DNA of 64,000 bases from Corallococcus coralloides DSM 2259. Its GTDB lineage: Bacteria; Myxococcota; Myxococcia; Myxococcales; Myxococcaceae. Below are positions 27,539 through 35,323 of this stretch, piece after piece. The stretch is taken from assembly GCF_000255295.1 (NCBI RefSeq), contig NC_017030.1:3906001-3970000 (forward strand), read 5' to 3'. The translations under genes were made by a program, and so were the position numbers. The number at the start of each line of letters is the position of its first letter. The stretch's first letter is position 1. Below the pieces are notes generated by a model. It had not been told where the DNA came from. It saw nothing but the letters and a program-made list of their open reading frames with translations, and made no database searches.

Positions 27539-28933
27539 ATGGGCGCTGCCTCGAACTCTCCGGACGGCAAGAACGCGTTGCTGCGCGGCCTTCCGTCCAT
27601 CGAGCAACTTCTGCGACGGCCGTCGCTGGAGTCCCGGCTCGCGAATCTTCCCCATGCCCGAGCCGTTGCTGCCCTGCGGCTCGCTGTCGAACGGGTGCGT
27701 GCGCGGCTGCTCGCCGGTGACCTGCGCCCCTTCGAGGACGCGGACGTGGAGGCGGCGCTCGCGTCGCTGGCCACGCCGAACCTCCGGCGCGTGATCAACG
27801 CCACCGGCGTCGTGCTCCACACGAACCTCGGCCGCGCACCGCTGGCTGCCGAAGCCGTGGAGCGTGTCGTCGCCGTGGCTCGGGGCTACTCCAACCTCGA
27901 ATACGACCTGGACGAAGGCGAACGCGGCAGCCGCTACGCGCCGCTCATTGGCCTCCTGCGCACGCTCACCGGCGCGGAGGACGCCATCGTCGTCAACAAC
28001 TGCGCGGGCGCCGTGCTGCTTGTCCTGGCCGCGCTTGCCTCCGGCCGGGAGTGTGTCGTGTCCCGTGGCGAGCTCGTGGAAATCGGCGGTGGCTTCCGCA
28101 TCCCGGACGTCATGCGCCAGTCCGGCGCGAAGCTCGTCGAAGTGGGCACCACCAACCGCACCCGCCGCGCGGACTACGCCAACGCGTTGAGCCCGGACAC
28201 CAGCCTCATCGTGAAGGTCCACCGCTCCAACTTCGCGCTCGTCGGCTTCACGGAAGAGGCGGCCCTCGCGGAGCTCACCGAACTGGGACGCTCCCGTGAC
28301 GTGCCCGTGTTCCAGGACCTGGGCTCCGGCGCGCTCGTGCCGCTGACCGGACCGGGCCTCACCCCGGAGCCCACCGTGGGCCAGGCCATCCGGGATGGCG
28401 CGGACGTCGTCGCGTTCTCCGGCGACAAGCTGCTCGGCGGTCCCCAGGCGGGCGTCATCGTCGGCCGCTCGGACCTGCTCAAGCGCATCAAATCCCACCC
28501 GCTCACACGTGCGCTGCGTGTCGACAAGATGACGGTCGCGGCCCTGGAGGCGACGCTGGAGCTGTACCGGGATGGCCGCGCGGACGCGGTCCCCACCCAA
28601 AGCCTGCTCACCCAGCAACCGGCTTTGTTGCAAGCCCGTGCCGAACGCCTGGCGGCCCTCCTCGTGGCACGCGGCGTGGAGGGCCGTGTCGTGTCCGTGG
28701 ATGGACAGGTGGGTGGAGGTGCCATGCCTCTGTCCCGGTTGCCTTCCTTCGCTTGCAGCCTCACCGTAGAAGCGCCGAAAGTATTCCTGGAACGTCTGCG
28801 CGAAGCCGAGGTGCCGGTTATTGGCAGGATTGCGGATGACGAGGTCGTTCTCGACGTCCGGTGTCTCTCAGAGGAGGACCTGGGGCAGGTCGCGCAGGCT
28901 GTGGCGGCCGCCCGTTCGGGAAGCCAGCCATGA
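27539..28933 (+). CDS. selA: L-seryl-tRNA(Sec) selenium transferase
   Basis: 464 residues, the usual length of bacterial SelA, a PLP enzyme that converts Ser-tRNA(Sec) to Sec-tRNA(Sec) using selenophosphate. Evidence: N-terminal LPSIEQLL, the INATGVVLHTNLGRAPL motif, YSNLEYDLDEGERGSR, NNCAGAVLLVLAAL, SRGELVEIGGGFRIPDVM, HRSNFALVGF and the PLP lysine in AFSGDKLLGGPQAG. ATG 27539 opens the family N-terminus. The stop overlaps the ATG of the HNH gene (ATGA, 28930-28933), so the two are coupled. selB, selD and tRNA-Sec are not in the window, so the pathway must be completed elsewhere. Confidence 0.95.
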   Translation: MGAASNSPDGKNALLRGLPSIEQLLRRPSLESRLANLPHARAVAALRLAVERVRARLLAGDLRPFEDADVEAALASLATPNLRRVINATGVVLHTNLGRAPLAAEAVERVVAVARGYSNLEYDLDEGERGSRYAPLIGLLRTLTGAEDAIVVNNCAGAVLLVLAALASGRECVVSRGELVEIGGGFRIPDVMRQSGAKLVEVGTTNRTRRADYANALSPDTSLIVKVHRSNFALVGFTEEAALAELTELGRSRDVPVFQDLGSGALVPLTGPGLTPEPTVGQAIRDGADVVAFSGDKLLGGPQAGVIVGRSDLLKRIKSHPLTRALRVDKMTVAALEATLELYRDGRADAVPTQSLLTQQPALLQARAERLAALLVARGVEGRVVSVDGQVGGGAMPLSRLPSFACSLTVEAPKVFLERLREAEVPVIGRIADDEVVLDVRCLSEEDLGQVAQAVAAARSGSQP

Positions 28934-29523
28934 TCAACAGCGCCGTGCTCGTTTTAAACCGGTACTACCAACCGGTTCACGTGACGTCGGTCAAACGGGC
29001 TTTTTCCCTGCTGTATCAGGGCGTCGCCAAAGCCATCGACGAGCAGTACCGGTTGTATGAGTTCGAGGACTGGGCCGCTCTCAGCGCCACCCAGGACAGC
29101 ATCACCACCATCGACCGCACCATCCGAGTGCCGCGCGTCCTCGTGCTCGGCGCGTATGACCACCTGCCGCGCGCCAAGGTGCGCTTCTCGCGCCTCAACA
29201 TCTACGCGCGCGACAACGACACCTGCCAGTACTGCGCGAAGCAGCTGCCCCGCAGCGAGCTCAACCTGGACCACGTCAGCCCTCGCACCCAGGGGGGCAA
29301 GACGACGTGGGAGAACGTCGTGTGCTCCTGCGTGCCCTGCAACCTGAAGAAGGGTGGGCGCACTCCGGAACAGGCCGGGATGCGGCTGCTCAAGAAGCCC
29401 GTGCGACCGCGCTGGACGCCGCTGTTCCGCGGCGCCATCCGTAAAATCACCTACCGTGAGTGGCTGCCGTTCCTGCACCTCGCGGACGTGTCGTACTGGA
29501 ACGTCGAGCTGCTCGACGAGTGA
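28930..29523 (+). CDS. HNH endonuclease-family protein
   Basis: 197 residues. The first 100 form a conserved N-terminal region (VLVLNRYYQPVHVTSVKRAF, and PRVLVLGAYD), then a zinc-bound HNH nuclease core: CQYC, LNLDHVSPRTQGGKTTWENVV with the catalytic His in DH and the Asn, and a second zinc pair CxxC in CSCVPCNLKKG. Chromosomal single-domain HNH proteins of this type are widespread in bacteria without a proven role; this one is not next to restriction or phage genes. Translation is coupled to selA by a 4-nt overlap. The ATG at 28930 is used, as the 5' frame overlaps selA. Confidence 0.85.
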   Translation: MINSAVLVLNRYYQPVHVTSVKRAFSLLYQGVAKAIDEQYRLYEFEDWAALSATQDSITTIDRTIRVPRVLVLGAYDHLPRAKVRFSRLNIYARDNDTCQYCAKQLPRSELNLDHVSPRTQGGKTTWENVVCSCVPCNLKKGGRTPEQAGMRLLKKPVRPRWTPLFRGAIRKITYREWLPFLHLADVSYWNVELLDE

Positions 29524-29645
29524 CAGCGAACGGCTCCCCGGCCGCCTGCTCCCCGAGCCTCCGGGCGCCGGGGCGCGGGCTCCGGGCGCTCCAGGGCCGG
29601 CCGTGAAATGGCGGGGTGTCGACTCGGGCGGTAGGACGGGCTTTG

Positions 29646-30692
29646 ATGCGAGCCTTCGTGAAGCCCGCCCCCCTGCCTCCATCCGCTCCCGCCTCACTGG
29701 CTGGCACCTCGCCGCGTGCAGGCAATGACGTGTCGCCCTCGGGACCCGCGGGCCTTGCTCGGCGCTCCCGCGCGGCGCGGATCATCGCGGTGGGCGGCGG
29801 CAAGGGCGGCATCGGCAAGTCGATGGTGTCCGCCAACCTGGGCGTCGCGCTCGCGCAGGCAGGCCAGAAGGTGCTGCTCGTGGACGCCGACCTGGGTGGC
29901 GCCAACCTGCACACCTGCCTGGGCGTGGGCCCTCCGGAGTCCACGCTGTCGGACTTCCTGCGGCGCGGGAAGGCGAACCTCGAAGAGGTGATGGTCGGCA
30001 CCGGCGTGCCCGGGCTGTCGCTGATCGCCGGGGCGCAGGACTCGCTGGACGCGGCGAACCTCAAGTACGCGCAGAAGCAGAAGCTCCTGCGCACGCTGCT
30101 GTCGCAGACGACGGCGGACTACCTCATCCTGGACCTGGGCGCGGGCACCAGCTTCAACACGCTCGACTTCTTCCTCATCGCGGACCACGGCCTGCTCGTC
30201 GTGCTGCCGGAGCCCACGTCCGTGGAGAACGCGTACCGCTTCGTCAAGGCGGCCTTCTTCCGCAAGCTCCAGCAGACGGAGGCGCGCTACGGCATCCAGG
30301 ACATGGTCGAGGGCGCGCTGTCCACCCGCGAGGGCGGCCTGCGGACGCTGCACGACATCGTCGCGCAGGTGCGGCGCAAGGCCCCTTCGGACGCGGAGCG
30401 GCTGGAGCGCGAGCTGGCGGCGTTCCACGTGCGGCTCGTCGTGAACCAGGCGCGCACGGACGCGGACGAAAAGGTCGGCTCCGCGATGGTGTCCGCGTGG
30501 AAGAAGTTCTTCGGCATCGACATGGATGACCTGGGCGCCCTGCGCCACGACGATGAAGCGTGGCGCGCGGTGCGCAAACGCAAGCCGGTGCTCCTCGAGC
30601 GGCCCGATTCGCCCGTGTCCCAGGGACTCCAGCGCATCGCCGCTCGCATCCTGACGCTCGACGGCCTTTCCCCCGAGTCCGCCATCCCATGA
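29646..30692 (+). CDS. MinD/FlhG-type P-loop ATPase
   Basis: 348 residues. Deviant Walker A GGGKGGIGKS at about residue 48, then VDADLGGANLHTCLG (switch I Asp), LILDLGAGTSFNTLDF (Walker B/switch II) and VVLPEPTSVENAYRFVKAAF, the arrangement of the MinD/ParA superfamily and close to FlhG/YlxH. A C-terminal helical region (about 240-348) lacks an obvious amphipathic membrane-targeting helix of MinD type. ATG 29646 is used; GTG 29616 is possible. The stop overlaps the ATG of the J/HTH gene. No flagellar genes occur here, so it may position another polar structure. Target unknown. Confidence 0.85.
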   Translation: MRAFVKPAPLPPSAPASLAGTSPRAGNDVSPSGPAGLARRSRAARIIAVGGGKGGIGKSMVSANLGVALAQAGQKVLLVDADLGGANLHTCLGVGPPESTLSDFLRRGKANLEEVMVGTGVPGLSLIAGAQDSLDAANLKYAQKQKLLRTLLSQTTADYLILDLGAGTSFNTLDFFLIADHGLLVVLPEPTSVENAYRFVKAAFFRKLQQTEARYGIQDMVEGALSTREGGLRTLHDIVAQVRRKAPSDAERLERELAAFHVRLVVNQARTDADEKVGSAMVSAWKKFFGIDMDDLGALRHDDEAWRAVRKRKPVLLERPDSPVSQGLQRIAARILTLDGLSPESAIP

Positions 30693-32665
30693 AGCCCTTC
30701 GCGCAGCAGACCTACTACGAGCTCCTGGAGGTCCCTCCCACGGCGACCGACGCGGAGATCCGTGCGGCGCACCAGCGCCTGATGGAGCTGTATTCGCCGG
30801 ATTCCATCGCGGTGTACGCGCTGGGGGATCCGGATCAGGTGGAAGCGCTGCGTGCACGGATGAACGAAGCGATGGAGATGCTCACCGACGCGGACCTGCG
30901 CGTCGAGTATGACCGCTCCATCGGGCTGTCCACGGAGCGGCTCGCGAAGGCTGCCGCGACGGCGGAGGCGGCGGAGGCCGCGGACAAGGTGGACTCGGCC
31001 GCGCGTGTCGCGGAGGCTCTGGCCACCGCGGCCGCGGCGCTGGCGAAGGCCGCGGGTGCGGTGGATGCCGAAAGGCTGGAGGCGGAGTCGCGACTGAAGG
31101 CCGCGGCGTCCGTGAACGACAATGAAGGGGAGGCGCCTCGCGTGAGCGGGCCGCCTGGAAAGAGCGAGGAGCGGATGCGGGGTGAGGAGTCGAAGCGGCA
31201 GGAGTCCTCGGGGATGGACGCTCCAGGCGTGCCCTCCGAGCCGGTGATGGTGGGAGGCGTGGCGGTGGTGGAGGCCTTCCGTGCCTCGTTCACCCGGAGC
31301 CTGTCGTTCGTCTACGTCCCCGCGAATCCGCTGCGCGGCCAGGGCAGGGGAGCCACCGAAGCGCCGGCCCCCGCCGTGGACGCGAAGTCCCCCGGCGCCG
31401 TGGAGGCGCAGGCGTCCAGCCCTGTCGAGGCCACGGCCAGGACGGCCGCGTCCCCTGTGGAAGCCCCGTCGTCTGCCGGATCCGCTTCCGTGTCCGCGAA
31501 CTCCGCTGCCGAGTCCCCGGTCTCGGCGGACCGCGTGGAAGCCCTCAAGGCCCCTGTTGCCTCCACGGCAACAGAGGTCCCGGCTCCCCATCCCGCGACG
31601 GACACCCGTACGGTGGCCGCGACGCCCGCGCTCGGAGCCAATGCCACGCCCGCCACGACGTCCGCGCCAGAAGCCAGCGCTACCCCCGCCGCGCCGGTAG
31701 CCACGACGCCCGCGCAGGAAGCCAGCGCCACGCCCGCCGCGCCGGTTGCCGCGACGTCCGCCCTTGAAACCAGCGCGACGCCCGCCGCGGCGGAAACGAG
31801 CGCCGCGCCGGTAGCCGTGACGCCCGCGCAGGAAGCCAGCGCCACGCCTGCGCCGGTAGCCGCGACGCCCGCGCAGGAAGCCAGCGCCACGCCCGCCGCG
31901 ACGCCCGCCCCTGAAATCAGCACTACGCCCCCTGCGGCGGAAACGAGCGCCGCGCCGGTTGCCGCGCCCCCCGTCCCCGAAGCGGGCGCCACGACGCTTG
32001 CGCCGGAAGCCAGCGCCACGCCTGTTGCCGCGTCCCAGGTCCCTGAGGCCGGATCCGTGGCGCCCAGCACCGAGCCCACCTCGGCTGCGGCGGCCGTGAC
32101 GACCACCCAGGGCGAGTCGGATCCGAACCCCGCCCTGGACTCCAGCACCACCGCGCTGGTTCGGATCCCGGCCACCGGGGCCTCCCGCTCCGCCGTTCGG
32201 CCCCTGACGTCGCGCCCCATCGACTCGCGTCCGCCCCAGAACGGCCCCACGGGGCCGGGGACCGTGAAGGGCCCCACGGTCCGCAAGCTCGGGGACGCCC
32301 AGGTCCTGGCTCAGGACTCCGCCATCGCCACCGCCGAGTCCGCGCTGGCCCAGGTGGCCGCCAAGGTCCGCGACGCCCGTCCCCGGGGCGTGGACATCCC
32401 CTCGGACGCCGAGTTCAACGGCGAGCTGCTCCGCCGTGTCCGCGAGGCCCGGGGCCTCACCATCCAGCAGCTGGCCGACCGCACCCGCATCTCCGTGCGT
32501 CACCTGGAGAACGTCGAGGCGGACCGCTACACCGCGCTGCCCACCACCGTGTACCTGCGCGGCATCCTCATGAACCTCGCCCGCGAGCTGGGCCTGGACC
32601 CCCTGCGTGTGTCCAAGAGTTACCTCGCGCTGTTCTCCGAGAAACCCGCCAAGTCGGGCCGTTGA
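30689..32665 (+). CDS. Degenerate J-domain protein with RodZ-type HTH and long repeat linker
   Basis: 658 residues. N-terminal 70 residues match a J domain (TYYELLEVPPTATDAEIRAA, then NEAMEMLTDADLRVEYDR), but the invariant HPD loop reads SPD (YSPDS), so DnaK stimulation is unlikely. An Ala-rich helix follows (about 90-140), then a roughly 350-residue Ala/Thr/Pro-rich tract with imperfect repeats, and at the C-terminus (about 570-650) an Xre/RodZ-like HTH: LLRRVREARGLTIQQLADRTRISVRHLENVEADRY and YLRGILMNLARELGLD in outline. No membrane helix is seen, unlike RodZ. Overlaps the MinD-like gene by ATGA. It could be a polar or cytoskeletal adaptor for that ATPase; that is inference. Confidence 0.78.
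   Translation: MKPFAQQTYYELLEVPPTATDAEIRAAHQRLMELYSPDSIAVYALGDPDQVEALRARMNEAMEMLTDADLRVEYDRSIGLSTERLAKAAATAEAAEAADKVDSAARVAEALATAAAALAKAAGAVDAERLEAESRLKAAASVNDNEGEAPRVSGPPGKSEERMRGEESKRQESSGMDAPGVPSEPVMVGGVAVVEAFRASFTRSLSFVYVPANPLRGQGRGATEAPAPAVDAKSPGAVEAQASSPVEATARTAASPVEAPSSAGSASVSANSAAESPVSADRVEALKAPVASTATEVPAPHPATDTRTVAATPALGANATPATTSAPEASATPAAPVATTPAQEASATPAAPVAATSALETSATPAAAETSAAPVAVTPAQEASATPAPVAATPAQEASATPAATPAPEISTTPPAAETSAAPVAAPPVPEAGATTLAPEASATPVAASQVPEAGSVAPSTEPTSAAAAVTTTQGESDPNPALDSSTTALVRIPATGASRSAVRPLTSRPIDSRPPQNGPTGPGTVKGPTVRKLGDAQVLAQDSAIATAESALAQVAAKVRDARPRGVDIPSDAEFNGELLRRVREARGLTIQQLADRTRISVRHLENVEADRYTALPTTVYLRGILMNLARELGLDPLRVSKSYLALFSEKPAKSGR
31670..32060 (+). repeat. 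Intragenic imperfect tandem repeats (Ala/Thr/Pro linker)
   Basis: Eight imperfect in-frame units beginning EASATPA, ETSATPA or EAGATT/EAGSVA, 9-34 residues each and typically 15-16, repeat within the J/HTH gene. Units are near-identical at DNA level in places (gccagcgccacgcccgc), so the tract probably varies in length between strains. Confidence 0.7.
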
Positions 32666-32705
32666 CCGGGAGTCGGCCTGGCGCCCTCCCATGCGACGGG
32701 AAAAG

Positions 32706-32734
32706 TTGACTCGCACGGGGTGGGTGCCTAAGTA
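32706..32734 (+). promoter_or_regulatory. Predicted sigma-70-type promoter
   Basis: TTGACT (32706-32711) and TAAGTA (32729-32734) are separated by 17 bp. Transcription would start near 32741, about 2 nt before the ATG of the next gene at 32743, so that message may be leaderless; AGAGG at 32734-32738 is a possible but close ribosome site. Confidence 0.55.
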
Positions 32735-32742
32735 GAGGCACG

Positions 32743-33006
32743 ATGACGGAAGAGGAAAAGGTCAAGGCGATGCGACTGGCCCGCGCGATCGCCTCCGATA
32801 TTTCGCTCTACAACGAGCAGAAGATCATCAAGGGCATCGAGCAGGACAACCTTTTCGAGGTCCTCAAGGAGGAACTGGAAGAGGGGCGCGCGCTCTACAA
32901 GAGCCGCGTGAGCGCGGAGATCAGCTCCCAGGCGAACTTCTTCGAGCGCGCCATCAACGACATCGTGCTGCGCTCCAAGGCGCACGTGAAGTCGAAGATC
33001 TGGTAG
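32743..33006 (+). CDS. Small conserved protein, function unknown
   Basis: 87 residues, charged and predicted entirely helical (MTEEEKVKAMRLARAIASDI start; KSKIW end), with alternating Glu/Lys heptads and no Cys, signal peptide or membrane segment. The length, own promoter and a typical start support a real gene. I do not recognise a named family. It precedes the rluD-type gene by 11 nt and is probably cotranscribed with it. Confidence 0.7.
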   Translation: MTEEEKVKAMRLARAIASDISLYNEQKIIKGIEQDNLFEVLKEELEEGRALYKSRVSAEISSQANFFERAINDIVLRSKAHVKSKIW

Positions 33007-33017
33007 CGCGTCCCGCC

Positions 33018-34028
33018 GTGGCCTCACCCGACACGCGCGAGCACCGCGCCCTCCCCGAAGCCCGGGGCGAGCGCCTGGATGCGTACCTGGCCCGCGCGTT
33101 CCCGGACCTCACCCGCTCCCGCCTCCAGGGCCTCATCGCGGACGGCCACGTGCTGTCCGACGGCAAGCCCGCCAAGGCCGCGCAGCGTCTGCGCGGAGGC
33201 GAGGTGCTGGCCCTCCACGTCCCCGCGCCCGTCGCCGCGATTCCGCAGGCGGAAGCCCTGCCCGTGTCCGTGCTGCACGAGGACCGGGACCTCGTCGTCG
33301 TGGACAAGGCCGCCGGCATGGTGGTGCACCCGGGCGCGGGCCACGCGTCCGGCACGCTCGTCAACGCGCTCCTGCACCGCGTGAAGGACCTGGCCGGCGT
33401 GGGCGGCGAGCTGCGCCCCGGCATCGTCCACCGGCTGGACAAGGACACCACCGGCTGCCTCGTCGTGGCCAAGCACGAGCAGGCCCTGGTGGCGCTCCAG
33501 AAGGCCTTCAAGACGCGCGAGGTCCAGAAGACGTACCTGGCCCTGGTGCACGGCGTGCCGCCCGCGGAAGGCCGCATCGAGACGCTCTACGGCCGCCACC
33601 CCATCCACCGCCAGAAGTTCACCGGCAAGGTGAAGGAGGGCAAGCCCGCCATCACCCTGTTCCGCGTGCGCGAGGCCTTCGACGGCGCCGCGCTGGTGGA
33701 GGTGGACCTGCTCACCGGCCGCACGCACCAGATCCGCGTCCACCTGGCGGAGGCCGGGCACCCGCTCCTGTGCGACGCGCTCTACGGCGCCGGCCGCAAG
33801 GCGAAGGGCGCGGTCGCGGAGGCTCAAGAGGCGCTGGGCCGTCAGGCGCTGCACGCGTGGCGCCTGGCCTTCGAACACCCTCGCACCCACAAGGCGCTGG
33901 ACCTGGAAGCCCCCCTCCCGGAGGACTTCCAGAAGGCGCTCACGCGCTTGCGCGAGGCGAGCGTTCCCCCGGGGCCTCCCACGAAGGCGAAGCCCGCGGC
34001 GAAGAAGGCTACAGGCCGGAAACGCTGA
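33018..34028 (+). CDS. rluD: RluD-family 23S rRNA pseudouridine synthase
   Basis: 336 residues. An N-terminal S4 RNA-binding domain (ERLDAYLARAFPDLTRSRLQ, about 12-70) precedes the RluA/RluD catalytic domain with the active-site Asp in HRLDKDTTGCLVVAK, YLALVHG, and LLTGRTHQIRVHLA. This family isomerises uridines in helix 69 of 23S rRNA (RluD) or related sites; I call RluD on the S4 domain and overall form, with RluA/RluC-like specificity not excluded. The C-terminus ends in a Lys/Ala-rich tail. GTG 33018 is the start. Its 3' end overlaps the convergent HD-GYP-like gene by 20 bp. Confidence 0.85.
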   Translation: MASPDTREHRALPEARGERLDAYLARAFPDLTRSRLQGLIADGHVLSDGKPAKAAQRLRGGEVLALHVPAPVAAIPQAEALPVSVLHEDRDLVVVDKAAGMVVHPGAGHASGTLVNALLHRVKDLAGVGGELRPGIVHRLDKDTTGCLVVAKHEQALVALQKAFKTREVQKTYLALVHGVPPAEGRIETLYGRHPIHRQKFTGKVKEGKPAITLFRVREAFDGAALVEVDLLTGRTHQIRVHLAEAGHPLLCDALYGAGRKAKGAVAEAQEALGRQALHAWRLAFEHPRTHKALDLEAPLPEDFQKALTRLREASVPPGPPTKAKPAAKKATGRKR

Positions 34029-35319
34029 GCTGCTGCTGGCGGCGGGAGAGGACCTTGATGGGCTGGATGGCCATCACCCGCATGAAGACGGACAAGAGCT
34101 CCGGGTCGAACTTCTGGCGCATCTCCGTCCACATCAGCATCAGCGCCACCTCCGGGCCGTACGCGTCCCGGTAGGGCCTGCGGGAGGTGAGCGCGTCGTA
34201 CGCGTCGCAGATGGCGATGATCTTCGCGTACACCCCCAGGTTCGTCTTGGGGATGATCATCTGGATGTTGCCGCGCGCATCCCGCACCGCGGTGCCGTAG
34301 TCCGTCTTGTGCTCGAACGTCGTCACCACGCGCAACAGCGTGGAGCGGCTGAAGCCCTTCTCCATCAGGATGTTGCGCACGCTGATGAGCGGCGCGCGGG
34401 CCACCGTCGTCTTCTCGTCCGCGGTGAGCGCGCCGCGCTTGGTGGCCAGCTCCTCCGGCAGCGTCGTCATGCCCGCGTCGTGGAAGAGCGCGATGTAGCC
34501 CAGGTCGCGCAGCTGCGGCTTGGTGAGCCCCAGCTCCGCGCCGAACACGATGCACATCAGCGCCACGTTCACCTGGTGGTAGACGAGGTAGTCCTCCTCG
34601 CGCTTCTGCGTCGTCATGCCCAGGAAGTGGGTGCGCTGATCGAAGGAGATGTCCACGAAGTCCTGCACCAGTCGCAGCGCCCGCGACGAGCCGATGGGCT
34701 TCCCCGCGCGCACGGACTCCAGGTACTTCTGCAGGAAGAACACCGCGCGGGCGTACACGGTCATCGCGTACTTCTTGCGGTCGACCTTCTGGTCGCCCGG
34801 CGTGTCCATGTCCTTGTTCAGCTTCTCCTTCAGCTTGGAGAACTTCGCCACGCGCATGTTGAGGAGCTTGCGCCCCTGCAGGCCGTCCTCCTCCGCGGTG
34901 GTGGTCTGCTCCTTGCTGAAGATCCAGACGAAGTTCTTCAGCTCCTGCACCGTGACGGGCTTGGTCAGCGTGATGCCGCCCACGTCCTTGGCGCGCATCT
35001 CCGCCAGCAGGTAGCGCTGGTTCTCGATGGAGTTCAGGTCCACCTTCACCAGCATGCCGTTGAGGTAGTACGAGTCCTTGACGCCCGTCAGCTCCAGCCG
35101 GCCTTCCTTGCCGATGATCTGGTTGATGATGTCCTGGAGCTGGTGGAGCGGCTTCTCAAAAACGGCGTTCTCCGGGTCATACATCTTCACCGAGCGCACC
35201 AGCATGTAGAGGCCCGCGAGCATGGAGCGCGACAGGTTCTGGAGCTTCTCGTTGTGCTCTCGACCGTACTCGCCCAGGTTTTCGTCCTGGGTCTGATTGA
35301 TCTTCAGATTGTCGGCCAT
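34009..35319 (-). CDS. Degenerate HD-GYP-like protein
   Basis: 436 residues. The N-terminal 200 are helical with no motif I can name. The C-terminal half has the HD-GYP scaffold: YHQVNVALMCIVFG, LGYIALFHDAGMTTLP, FEHKTDYGTAV and AKIIAICDAYDALTSRRPYRDA. The HD pair survives as HDAG rather than HDIG. The HHExxDGxGYP motif has decayed to FEHKTDYGTAV with no GYP, so cyclic-di-GMP hydrolysis is doubtful and a binding or scaffold role is more likely. It lies 4 nt downstream of the HEAT-repeat gene and has the same Tyr/Met-rich start of the N-terminal domain (MYDPENAVFEKPL versus MYRHNEARFPEFL), so the two share an N-terminal module. Confidence 0.8.
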   Translation of the reverse strand: MADNLKINQTQDENLGEYGREHNEKLQNLSRSMLAGLYMLVRSVKMYDPENAVFEKPLHQLQDIINQIIGKEGRLELTGVKDSYYLNGMLVKVDLNSIENQRYLLAEMRAKDVGGITLTKPVTVQELKNFVWIFSKEQTTTAEEDGLQGRKLLNMRVAKFSKLKEKLNKDMDTPGDQKVDRKKYAMTVYARAVFFLQKYLESVRAGKPIGSSRALRLVQDFVDISFDQRTHFLGMTTQKREEDYLVYHQVNVALMCIVFGAELGLTKPQLRDLGYIALFHDAGMTTLPEELATKRGALTADEKTTVARAPLISVRNILMEKGFSRSTLLRVVTTFEHKTDYGTAVRDARGNIQMIIPKTNLGVYAKIIAICDAYDALTSRRPYRDAYGPEVALMLMWTEMRQKFDPELLSVFMRVMAIQPIKVLSRRQQQLSVSGL

Positions 35320-35323
35320 GGTG

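Noticed and set aside
31670..32060. Repeat array as a CRISPR
   Set aside because: Units are in frame, unequal and lack unique spacers between identical repeats; they encode an Ala/Thr/Pro linker.
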